Part shown: positions 17,509 to 25,544 of the stretch, in pieces
Numbering within the stretch: position 1 is the first letter of the stretch
How the letters are laid out: each line of letters begins with the position of its first letter
DNA from: Butyrivibrio sp.
GTDB lineage: Bacteria; Bacillota; Clostridia; Lachnospirales; Lachnospiraceae
DNA: 64,000 nucleotides
Assembly: GCA_016291375.1 (NCBI GenBank)
Contig: JAEEXE010000003.1
Span: 61,667-125,666 of the forward strand
Direction of reading: 5' to 3'
Position numbers and translations under genes: made by a program
The notes under the pieces: model-generated
Seen by the model: only the letters and a program-made list of their open reading frames with translations
Told to the model about the DNA's origin: nothing
Databases searched by the model: none

Positions 17509-17714
17509 TTTCTTTAAAAAGATTATGGTTGCAGCCGAAATTCCTTGTTTTCTGCTCGCTGCGATTTATTTTAAATTCGAAGACGGGAAAATGTCTCATT
17601 TCGTGTTACTCATAGAAATCGACATCTTCCCGTCTTCTTATTTAATAAATCTGCAGCTCGTCCTAGAACTGCGGAATTTCGGCTGTCAAACCATTAAAAG
17701 CTTTTTAAAGAAAA
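17508..17714. repeat. 207-bp imperfect palindrome abutting tRNA-Thr
   Basis: Two arms of about 100 bp mirror each other around 17602-17613. Matching blocks include TTTTCTTTAAAAAG (17508-17521 and 17701-17714), ATGGTT/AACCAT, CAGCCGAAATTCC with its complement at 17672-17684, GAAGACGGGAA (17579-17589) with its complement at 17627-17637, ATGTC/GACAT and ATTTC/GAAAT. Any transcript would fold into one long rod. It begins at the tRNA discriminator base. CCAGC occurs at both ends (17503-17507 and 17720-17724), possibly a chance repeat. It could be a MITE-like element, a structured RNA or a very large terminator. It encodes no credible protein; 17725-17801 shows nothing. Confidence 0.8.
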
Positions 17715-17801
17715 ATCATCCAGCACTAACCTTATATTGAGTTGCGTTACTTTACGTTTATCACTTTTAATGCTTTTAATTCTTGTTAGAGTTTTCGCTT
17801 T

Positions 17802-20234
17802 TTACCCTTTACGCTTTGGAGAGCGTTTGGTTTTGGTTTTCTTGGTGATGCTCTTAATGGCTTCTTTGGAGACTATGTTGAAAATACGCTCTTCTTCAAT
17901 CTTGGCATATTTTTCTTCAATAGCTTTTTCTTCGTTGGCAAGTTCCTGCTCGTATTTAAGTTTAAGTTCGGCAAGTAGTCTCTGTTCTTCTTCTGTCTGT
18001 TTTTCCTTAAGAGCAGAGAGCTTCTCATCCAGTTCTTTATCTTTCTTTAGTTCCTCTTCTTCTTTGATCGCACGTATCTTCTTCTCCTGCTGCGTATAAG
18101 GAGTATAGGAGAAAATAGCAAGAGAAACAGGAGCAAGCTTTATATTAACCGAGTAATCTCTTCCGTCAGCTTCTCTTCTTTTAGCTTCTATCTTGCCTTC
18201 GTTAAGCAAACCGGTTCCGCCGTAGCTCACATCATCGCTGTTAAAAATTTCCGTGTATCTGCCATCTGCAATAACGCCGATATCATACTCTCTCTCAATG
18301 CCGGCCATGTTGGCAACAACAAGAAGAATTTCCTTCTCATCAGCACTTTTTCTGGCAAAAGAGATCATACATTCATCAGAAGCCATATTATTGATCCACT
18401 CAAATCCGCCCTCAACACTATCAAGCTGATGAAGCGCATCATGCTCTCTGTAGATAGCATTAAGCTTAGCAAGCATATTCTCAACAAATACAGACTGATC
18501 CACCGTAAGCGCATCAGGTTCCATATATATGTGTTTTCTTCCGGGATGAACCATCATAAAGCTAAGAGCAAGTCTGAGGTTCCCCATCTTCTGGTTGGAA
18601 TCTCCGGGCATTAGATAATACAAGCCCTCAAGTCCTTTTTCAAGTTCCTCGTGGGTAAAGCTTAAAATGAATCGCTCTGTATAGCTATAGATAAGACTAA
18701 AGGTAAGCTCATCATGATGTCCCGACCTAAACAAAGGATCATTTTGCATATAAGAAAGAAAATCTCTGGTCCAGCCATTGTTCCACTTATAATCAAATCC
18801 AAGGCCGCCATCATCGACACTATCAGTAACCTGAGGCCAACATGCGGTTTCCTTAGTGATCATGAATACCCCGGGATAATCCTTATGCACTGCACTTGTT
18901 AAGTGTTTTAAGAATTCAAGAGCTTCAAGATTCTCGTTTCCGCCGTATATATTTGGCATCCACTCACCCGGTTTTCTGTCATAATCAAGGTAGAGTATCC
19001 TTGAAATATCAGAAATCCTAAGGCCATCCACATGATACTTATCAATCCAGAAAAGTGCATTGGAAATAAGGAAGTTTGTCACTTCTTTTCGCCCATAGTC
19101 AAAAATAAGATCTCCTGATTTTGGATGAATTCCAACACGAGGATCCTCATATTCATATAAAGTCTTACCGTCAAAATCGCTAAGTCCGCAGGAAGACTTA
19201 GGAAAGAATGTAGGTACCCAGTCAAGAATAACTCTAATACCATTAACATGCATGGTATTAACAAAATTCATAAACTCTGAAGGGTCCCCATTTGCATCAT
19301 CAAGAGCAAAGAAATCAAGTATATGATAAAAATGCTCAGGGATGTGTTTCATTACAGGCATAAGCTCTACTGTATCAAAGCCGTGATCTGTCACATAAGA
19401 AAGAATATCATTTGTAATATCTTCCATTGTGCTCTTATATTCATGCCTCTCAGCGAAGGCATCCAGAGAAATCTCACATATGGAAAGTGATCCCTCATCC
19501 TTGTCAAAAGACTTCCTATCCTCTATCCATTCATCATCTGTCCACTTAAAAGGTGCAAATTTATTGATAACAGATATCACGCCGTTCTGCCCCTTTGATT
19601 TAGTCGCATAGGGGTCAGGTCTTTTAAACACAAAGCCGCTTCTTGTCTTAACTTCAAACTGATATCCATCATCAACTTTGGCACCAGGAACAAAGATTTC
19701 AAAAATGCCTATGGGATCAAGTCTGTGCATCTGGCACATTCTTCCATCCCAGTTATTAAAGTCGCCGATAACGCTTACTCTTGCAGCAGAAGGAGCCCAT
19801 ACCGCGAACTGCGTGCCGTCAACTCCGCCACGCCTCATGGGATGAGCTCCTAATTTGTCATATATACGGTAATGTATACCGCTGCCGAACTTGATAAAAT
19901 CCTCTCGGTCCATAGTAGGACCAAAAGAATAAGGATCGACATTCTTTTCTTTATTACCTGCTTCATCAGTAATGATGAATCTGTATTTGAGTTTATCAAC
20001 ATAAGGAACAACTGCAGCATAAAAGCCTGCTTCATCTGCAAGTTCCATATCATAAGTCTTCTTAGTATTTTCTACATAAACACTAACCGACTTAGCGTTT
20101 GGATAGAAAGCCTGGACAAGATAACTGTTCCCAACCTTATGCGCTCCAAGAATTCTGTGCGGATCATCCCCATCAGAATATATGATCTCTTCAATCTCCG
20201 GCCAGTTCATCATCTTGTACAGTCTGTTATTCAC
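17802..20234 (-). CDS. Catalytically degenerate 1,4-alpha-glucan branching enzyme homologue with coiled-coil tail
   Basis: By overall alignment this is a GlgB: N-terminal domain (HRILGAHKV), CBM48-like domain (WAPSAARVSVIGDFNNWDG, about 145-165), a GH13 barrel and a C-terminal beta domain. The start is GTG 20234 (GGAGGGG upstream; TTG 20249 is the longer option), giving 810 residues. The active-site residues known for GlgB are changed: the nucleophile Asp of DGLRVD is Ser408 (DGLRISD), the acid/base Glu of AEEST is Lys461 (TKETA), the Asp of SHDE is Glu529 (THEE), and the region I His is Phe343 (DWVPTFFP). About 20 residues after the MGNEF position are missing. Residues from about 715 form a Lys/Glu-rich coiled coil ending in a basic tail. 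It probably binds glucan without branching it; function unknown. It lies 44 nt after the DUF1015 gene, with no terminator between. Confidence 0.85.
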   Translation of the reverse strand: MNNRLYKMMNWPEIEEIIYSDGDDPHRILGAHKVGNSYLVQAFYPNAKSVSVYVENTKKTYDMELADEAGFYAAVVPYVDKLKYRFIITDEAGNKEKNVDPYSFGPTMDREDFIKFGSGIHYRIYDKLGAHPMRRGGVDGTQFAVWAPSAARVSVIGDFNNWDGRMCQMHRLDPIGIFEIFVPGAKVDDGYQFEVKTRSGFVFKRPDPYATKSKGQNGVISVINKFAPFKWTDDEWIEDRKSFDKDEGSLSICEISLDAFAERHEYKSTMEDITNDILSYVTDHGFDTVELMPVMKHIPEHFYHILDFFALDDANGDPSEFMNFVNTMHVNGIRVILDWVPTFFPKSSCGLSDFDGKTLYEYEDPRVGIHPKSGDLIFDYGRKEVTNFLISNALFWIDKYHVDGLRISDISRILYLDYDRKPGEWMPNIYGGNENLEALEFLKHLTSAVHKDYPGVFMITKETACWPQVTDSVDDGGLGFDYKWNNGWTRDFLSYMQNDPLFRSGHHDELTFSLIYSYTERFILSFTHEELEKGLEGLYYLMPGDSNQKMGNLRLALSFMMVHPGRKHIYMEPDALTVDQSVFVENMLAKLNAIYREHDALHQLDSVEGGFEWINNMASDECMISFARKSADEKEILLVVANMAGIEREYDIGVIADGRYTEIFNSDDVSYGGTGLLNEGKIEAKRREADGRDYSVNIKLAPVSLAIFSYTPYTQQEKKIRAIKEEEELKKDKELDEKLSALKEKQTEEEQRLLAELKLKYEQELANEEKAIEEKYAKIEEERIFNIVSKEAIKSITKKTKTKRSPKRKG

Positions 20235-20278
20235 TATGGTCCCCTCCAAATAAAAAACAAAACTTAAGTTATTGTTAT

Positions 20279-21532
20279 TTAGATAATTGTACCATTAATT
20301 TCGTGAATAAATAACCCACTTAAGAGCTTTGGCTCAAACCAGGTTGACTTCGGAGGCATGAGCCTCTTCTCATCAGCAACCGCAAAAAGCTCAGAAATAG
20401 ATGTAGGATACATAGAAAAGGCAAGTTTCATATCCTTATGACAGCGATCCTCAAGTTCCTTAAGACCTCTTATACCGCCTACAAAATCAATTCTCTTGTC
20501 AGTTCTTGGATCGCCTATACCAAGCATAGGAGCAAGAACTTCATTCTGCAAAATAGATACATCAAGTCCTTCTACCGCGTCATTTTTAAGAATATCGGAA
20601 TGTGCTGTGAGCTTATACCACTCGTCATCAATGTAAAGTCCGAATTCACCCTTCTTGGAAGGTTTAACAGCATCTTTGGAAGGAGTAACATCAAACTTCT
20701 CGCCTAGTTTATCAAAAAACTCATTTTTTGTAAGATCACCAAGATCTTTTACGACACGGTTATAGTCCATGATCATAAGCTCGCTGTCAGGGAAAAGAAC
20801 TGAAAGGAAGTAATCGTATTCCTGCTTACCGCGAACCTTACCTTCATTCTCTTCTCTTTTCTTAAGACCAACCTTTACAGCAGAAGCACATCTATGATGA
20901 CCATCAGCAATATAAACAGCATCAATGGTAGCAAAAATGCGACTTATTGTATCTGTTTCTTCTTTATCATCGATGACCCAAACTCTTGATTTAACATCAT
21001 CAGCAGATACAAAATCATAAACAGGTTCATCTACTTCTTTTACCTTATTAACAAGATCCGAAAGCATCTTATTTTCTCTGTAGCAAAGGAAAATAGGACC
21101 TGTCTGAGCTTCACAGGTATAGACATGCTTAATCCTGTCCTCTTCCTTGTCAGCTCTGGTATTCTCATGCTTCTTGATGACACCGTTAAGATAATCATCT
21201 ATCGAAGCGCATGCAACAATACCGGTCTGCGTTCTGCCATTCATTGTCTGTTCGTAGATATAATAGCTTTTTTCTTCATCCTGAACAAAAACGCCGCCAT
21301 CTATCTGCTCACGAAGCATGTCATGAGCTTTCTTATAAACTTCAGGAGCGTACATATCCTGATCTTCAGGAAACTGTGTTTCCGGTCTGTCTATCGCAAG
21401 AAAAGACTCAGGGTTTTCTTTAACATACTCCAAAGCCTCTTTTCTGCTAAAAACATCATAGGGAAGAGCCGCAACTCTTCCCACTTTTTCTTTTGTCGGT
21501 CTGTATGCCTTAAAAGGTTTGATATCAGCCAT
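20279..21532 (-). CDS. DUF1015 family protein in a serine-biosynthesis operon
   Basis: The 417 residues match the DUF1015 (COG4198) family: start ADIKPFKAYRPTKEKVGRVA, ALPYDVFSRKEA, KKHENTRADKEEDRIKH and the signature YIADGHHRCASA near residue 220. The function is not established. The DGHHR motif resembles the phosphate-handling loop of ParB/sulfiredoxin-fold proteins, which include the free-serine kinases SerK and SbnI. That comparison and the placement two bases after serA make a role in serine or phosphoserine metabolism plausible; this is inference. No serB gene is nearby. Confidence 0.85.
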   Translation of the reverse strand: MADIKPFKAYRPTKEKVGRVAALPYDVFSRKEALEYVKENPESFLAIDRPETQFPEDQDMYAPEVYKKAHDMLREQIDGGVFVQDEEKSYYIYEQTMNGRTQTGIVACASIDDYLNGVIKKHENTRADKEEDRIKHVYTCEAQTGPIFLCYRENKMLSDLVNKVKEVDEPVYDFVSADDVKSRVWVIDDKEETDTISRIFATIDAVYIADGHHRCASAVKVGLKKREENEGKVRGKQEYDYFLSVLFPDSELMIMDYNRVVKDLGDLTKNEFFDKLGEKFDVTPSKDAVKPSKKGEFGLYIDDEWYKLTAHSDILKNDAVEGLDVSILQNEVLAPMLGIGDPRTDKRIDFVGGIRGLKELEDRCHKDMKLAFSMYPTSISELFAVADEKRLMPPKSTWFEPKLLSGLFIHEINGTII

Positions 21533-21534
21533 AA

Positions 21535-22704
21535 TTATGCTTCTTTCTTTACAACTCTGACTCTGATAACGCCGTCAACTTTTGTAAGCTTCTTAACAAG
21601 GTCATCTGCAATCTTATCCTCAAGGTCAATTAAAGTATAAGCATAATCTCCCTTAGACTTGTTGGTCATATCTGAAATGTTGTAGCCTGCATCGCCAAGA
21701 AGTGATGTGAACTGGCTGATCATGTTAGCAACATTCTTGTGGAAAATAGCAATTCTGGGACGTGTGCAGATACCCATATCGCAATTAGGATAGTTAACTG
21801 AATTGTTGATGTTACCATTCTCAAGATAATCCTTGAGCTCAAGTACAGCCTTAACAGCACAGTTATCCTCAGACTCCTCAGTAGAAGCACCAAGGTGAGG
21901 GATAACAATACATCCGTCATGACCTGATGTTGTAGGATTTGGGAAATCAGTAACATACTTGCGGATCTTACCCGAGTTGATACCTGCAAGCACATCAACT
22001 TCGTTGCAAAGAATGTCTCTTGCAAGATTGATAAGGATAACACCCTTCTTCATCTTGGCAATAGCCTCTGCATTGATCATGCCCTTTGTTGAATCAAGTG
22101 CAGGAACATGAACAGTAATGATATCACACTTAGAATAGATATCATCAACATTGGTTACGTGCTTAACATCTGAAGAAAGTCTCCAAGCGGCGTCAATTGA
22201 AAGATAAGGATCATAACCATAAACATCCATGCCAAGCTGTCTTGCAGCGTTAGCAACTCTTACGCCGATAGCACCAAGTCCGATGATACCAAGCTTCTTA
22301 CCGAAGATCTCAGTTCCGGCGAACTTCTTCTTGGACTTCTCTGTGAGCTTAGCAATGTCAGGATCTCCGGCATTAGCCTTAACCCACTCAGTTCCGCCGA
22401 TAATATCTCTTGAAGCAATGAGCATTGCTGCAAGAACCATCTCCTTAACGCCGTTAGCATTGGCACCGGGAGTATTAAAAACTACGATACCCTGCTCTGC
22501 GCACTTATCAAGGGGAATATTGTTAACTCCGGCACCTGCTCTTGCGATTGCAAGAAGATTGTCGGAAAATTCCATCTCAAGCATATTGGCACTTCTAACG
22601 AGAATACCTTCTGCATCATCAACATTGTCTACTACCTGATACTCATCAGTGAAATTATTAAGACCGATCTTGGCAATCGGGTTCATGCATTTGTACTTAT
22701 ACAT
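21535..22704 (-). CDS. serA: D-3-phosphoglycerate dehydrogenase with ACT domain
   Basis: First step of serine synthesis (3-phosphoglycerate to 3-phosphohydroxypyruvate, NAD-dependent). The 389 residues show the substrate-binding RAGAGVNNIPLD, the Rossmann motif GIIGLGAIGVRVA, the catalytic His in IPHLGASTEESEDNC and a C-terminal ACT domain (about 312-389) that probably gives serine feedback control. It lacks the long intervening domain of some bacterial forms. The ATG overlaps the serC stop (TAATG). Confidence 0.95.
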   Translation of the reverse strand: MYKYKCMNPIAKIGLNNFTDEYQVVDNVDDAEGILVRSANMLEMEFSDNLLAIARAGAGVNNIPLDKCAEQGIVVFNTPGANANGVKEMVLAAMLIASRDIIGGTEWVKANAGDPDIAKLTEKSKKKFAGTEIFGKKLGIIGLGAIGVRVANAARQLGMDVYGYDPYLSIDAAWRLSSDVKHVTNVDDIYSKCDIITVHVPALDSTKGMINAEAIAKMKKGVILINLARDILCNEVDVLAGINSGKIRKYVTDFPNPTTSGHDGCIVIPHLGASTEESEDNCAVKAVLELKDYLENGNINNSVNYPNCDMGICTRPRIAIFHKNVANMISQFTSLLGDAGYNISDMTNKSKGDYAYTLIDLEDKIADDLVKKLTKVDGVIRVRVVKKEA

Positions 22705-23786
22705 TATGAATTCTCCTTCTCAAACTTAGCCATAAATTCAACGAGCTTCTGAACACCTTCGATAGGCATAGCGTTGTAGATACTTGCTCTCATACCACCA
22801 ACTGTTCTGTGTCCCTTAAGGCTTACAAAACCTGCAGCTGTTGCTTCCTTGATGAATTTAGCATTAAGCTCTTCGCTGTCTGTTACGAAAGGAACGTTCA
22901 TAAGTGATCTGTCTTCAGGTCTTACTGTACCCTTGAACATCTTGCTCTGATCAAGATAATCATAGAGGATCTTAGCCTTAGCTTCATTTCTCTTCTTCAT
23001 CTCCTCAAGACCGCCCTGCTTCTTGAGCCACTTGAACACAAGACCGCACATGTAGATGCTCCAGCAGTTAGGTGTGTTGTAAAGAGAACCATTATCTGCC
23101 TGAGTCTTCCACTTAAGCATTGTAGGTGTGTATGCGGGAACATCATCAGTGATGAGATCCTCTCTGATAATAGCGATAACAAGACCTGCAGGTCCTACGT
23201 TCTTCTGAACACCGCCATAGATAACGCCGTACTTAGTTACATCAACAGGCTCTGAAAGGAAACATGATGAAACGTCAGAAACAAGAACATGTCCCTTAGT
23301 ATTGGGAAGAGTCTTGAACTTAGTTCCATAGATTGTGTTGTTCTCACAGATATATACATAATCTGCATCTTCAGGGATATCAAGATCTGAACAATCAGGA
23401 ATATAAGAGAATGTCTTGTCAGCACTTGAAGCAACCTCGATAGCCTCACCATACTTCTGAGCTTCCTGGTAAGCTTTCTTAGCCCACTGACCTGTAACAA
23501 TATATGCAGCCTTGCCGTTCTTCATAAGATTAAGAGGAACTGCTGCGAACTGCTGGCTTGCGCCGCCCTGTAAAAAGAGAACCTTATAGTTGTCAGGAAT
23601 ATTCATAAGATCTCTGATATCCTGCTCGGCAGTCTGAATGACTTCATCGAAAGCCTTGGACCTGTGGCTCATCTCATTGATTGACATACCACATCCATTG
23701 TAATCAAGCATCTCAGCAGCAGCCTGCTGTAATACTTCCTCGGGTAACACTGCCGGTCCGGCAGAAAAATTATAAACTCGTGACAC
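22704..23786 (-). CDS. serC: Phosphoserine aminotransferase
   Basis: PLP-dependent conversion of 3-phosphohydroxypyruvate to phosphoserine. The start is GTG 23786, because AGGAGG lies seven bases upstream and the product then begins SRVYNFSAGPAVLPEEVL; 360 residues. The frame is open nine codons further upstream. GASQQFAAVP and the PLP-lysine segment YGGVQKNVGPAGLV are present. First gene of the serC-serA-DUF1015 operon. Confidence 0.96.
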   Translation of the reverse strand: MSRVYNFSAGPAVLPEEVLQQAAAEMLDYNGCGMSINEMSHRSKAFDEVIQTAEQDIRDLMNIPDNYKVLFLQGGASQQFAAVPLNLMKNGKAAYIVTGQWAKKAYQEAQKYGEAIEVASSADKTFSYIPDCSDLDIPEDADYVYICENNTIYGTKFKTLPNTKGHVLVSDVSSCFLSEPVDVTKYGVIYGGVQKNVGPAGLVIAIIREDLITDDVPAYTPTMLKWKTQADNGSLYNTPNCWSIYMCGLVFKWLKKQGGLEEMKKRNEAKAKILYDYLDQSKMFKGTVRPEDRSLMNVPFVTDSEELNAKFIKEATAAGFVSLKGHRTVGGMRASIYNAMPIEGVQKLVEFMAKFEKENS

Positions 23787-23821
23787 TTTTGTATCCTCCT
23801 GCGTTTTTAGCATATTAAAGT

Positions 23822-23846
23822 AATAAATTGCTCTTAATAATTTATT
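23822..23846. repeat. Inverted repeat at the serC transcription start
   Basis: AATAAATT (23822-23829) mirrors AATTTATT (23839-23846). It overlaps the -10 and the expected start site of serC and may be an operator. The AT-rich composition makes chance occurrence possible. Confidence 0.35.
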
Positions 23847-23871
23847 CTATACGCAAAAGAAAAATTGTCAA
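23844..23871 (-). promoter_or_regulatory. Strong sigma-A promoter of serC
   Basis: On minus a perfect TTGACA (23866-23871), a 16-bp spacer and TAGAAT (23844-23849) lie about 58 bp before the serC GTG. Confidence 0.85.
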
Positions 23872-23940
23872 GAACGTCATTCCATAATCTCTGTTATTTT
23901 ATTTTTTTAAACTGATTTTTTTTGATTTTTTCTTTTGAAT

Positions 23941-23979
23941 TATAATAATAAAAATAGCGGCTCTAATATCAAGAGCCGC
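23941..23979 (-). terminator. Terminator of the leu-ilv-ldt operon
   Basis: GCGGCTCT (23957-23964) pairs with AGAGCCGC (23972-23979), followed on minus by TATTTTTATTATTAT. It lies eight bases after the transpeptidase stop codon. Confidence 0.92.
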
Positions 23980-23986
23980 ATAAATT

Positions 23987-25519
23987 CTAATAATAAAGAA
24001 TTACAGGAGTTCCTTCCGACACAATTTCCCACAATTGAGAAACTGAATCCAAAGGACAATTAATACACCCATGAGAGCCGTTTCTTTTAAAAGTATTTCC
24101 TCCAAATTCATCCGCATCTCTCCAAGTTGCATCATGAATTCCGACTCCTTTATAAACTCCCAGCCAATAATTTACATAGGAAACATAATCAGTACCGCGA
24201 AGATATGTGTGATATCTTTTATTATAAACATCATATACTCCGGCAGGTGTTCCCCTTCCTCTGTTGACGTTCCCGGTAACTACCGGCATATCCATATACA
24301 AAGAGCCGTCAACATAATAATACAGATGCTGATCGTGCATATTAACTTCTATATAGGTATTACCCAGAGTTTCGGCGCCGTCAATTGTTGTAACCTTATC
24401 AATATACGCAAGGGGACGACGTTCTTCCAATGAGGAAGTTCCGGAAAGATATTTACCAACAAGATAATCAAATTCACCATTCAGATCATAAAGTCTTCCG
24501 TCGCCTTTACTTCCGTTTCTGACAGATATTTTCCCTTGGTGCGTCTCTCTGTATTTTTCAAGCATATGCTTGGTATCATGAGATGTCACAAGATCATATA
24601 TAGAATCATACATTTTCTTTTCGCTAAGTATGGGATTACCTGCTACATCAAAGGCAAAGCCTGCGGAAGTATAAACCTCCTCTTCCAGTGGAAATGCTCT
24701 TTGCTGCCCATTAATAATAAATAGACCGGAGCCCATATTTTCAGATGAGTTTTCTTCATTTGAAGCTTCTTCTATATCCGCCTCTGTAACTATCCATTTA
24801 GAAGCAACGGCAGGGCCAAAAGAAATTTCTTCACCCTCTATATCATAGGTGATTCCCAGATTCTGAAGTTCGTTTATCTTGTCAAATGCAGCTATAATAC
24901 CCTTCTGTCTCTCATCGGGCTCTATTTCTATATAGCACCCTTCAGCTTCCGAAAGCTGAAGTTCACTCTTTAAACCAAGAATAGACCTGTAAACTGCATT
25001 TACAATTGCCTGCTTATCCGGAACATCCACAAGATCGTTTATCAGCTCATAACCATTACCGTTATTTACTATAAACACATCATTACTTCCCGTATCCGAA
25101 AAGATTTCCCAATTGCAGACAAAATCAACGAGCTTATCTTCATCGAGATCAACCGTAGGTTCAATTTTAAGAATGAGATTTTCAAAAAGATTAATTCCCC
25201 ATGCAAGAGGATTTCTGGAAGCAATAAAAGAATTAAGTGCCTCAGTGTAATCCATAGCAAGATCAACTGAATCCGCACTAATATAAAGCTCAGCTCCGCC
25301 GGAATCAACAACATTGATACCGGCGTAGCCGCGCTCAGAAATAAGTTCTTTATTTACAGTTTCAACACTCTTTCCGGTACAATACACTCCGTTTATCCAA
25401 CAGCAGCAAGGAAAACCTGTGCTGTAATAGTAAGCAAGTGCAATGTACAGAGCAACAATGGCAAGAAAATTAATTATAAGAATATGCCATATGCGCCCGC
25501 TTTTCTTTCTTTTCTTCAT
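23987..25519 (-). CDS. L,D-transpeptidase (YkuD) with N-terminal membrane anchor
   Basis: Cell-wall cross-linking enzyme. The 510 residues have a basic start and one membrane helix (about 12-31), then an unusual CCCWINGVYC stretch (Cys38-40 and Cys47). A PG_binding_4/VanW-like repeat region (to about 290) and a C-terminal YkuD domain (about 385-510) follow. The catalytic motif is complete: GIHDATWR ahead of SHGCINCP with Cys485. It is probably extracytoplasmic and membrane-tethered. It follows ilvB by 25 nt and ends the operon, a context unrelated to its role. Confidence 0.9.
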   Translation of the reverse strand: MKKRKKSGRIWHILIINFLAIVALYIALAYYYSTGFPCCCWINGVYCTGKSVETVNKELISERGYAGINVVDSGGAELYISADSVDLAMDYTEALNSFIASRNPLAWGINLFENLILKIEPTVDLDEDKLVDFVCNWEIFSDTGSNDVFIVNNGNGYELINDLVDVPDKQAIVNAVYRSILGLKSELQLSEAEGCYIEIEPDERQKGIIAAFDKINELQNLGITYDIEGEEISFGPAVASKWIVTEADIEEASNEENSSENMGSGLFIINGQQRAFPLEEEVYTSAGFAFDVAGNPILSEKKMYDSIYDLVTSHDTKHMLEKYRETHQGKISVRNGSKGDGRLYDLNGEFDYLVGKYLSGTSSLEERRPLAYIDKVTTIDGAETLGNTYIEVNMHDQHLYYYVDGSLYMDMPVVTGNVNRGRGTPAGVYDVYNKRYHTYLRGTDYVSYVNYWLGVYKGVGIHDATWRDADEFGGNTFKRNGSHGCINCPLDSVSQLWEIVSEGTPVILYY

Positions 25520-25544
25520 AAATTCCCCAATTTAAATGAAGTGT

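Noticed and set aside
17525..17740. 71-codon frame in the tRNA-Thr palindrome
   Set aside because: It falls inside a long inverted repeat, has no ribosome-binding site and no protein-like pattern.
22229..22639. Plus-strand Ser/Ala/Pro-rich frame opposite serA
   Set aside because: Composition follows from the complement of serA codons; no ribosome-binding site.
23844..23871. CodY box at the serC promoter
   Set aside because: The AT-rich inverted repeat does not fit AATTTTCWGAAAATT within reasonable mismatches by eye.
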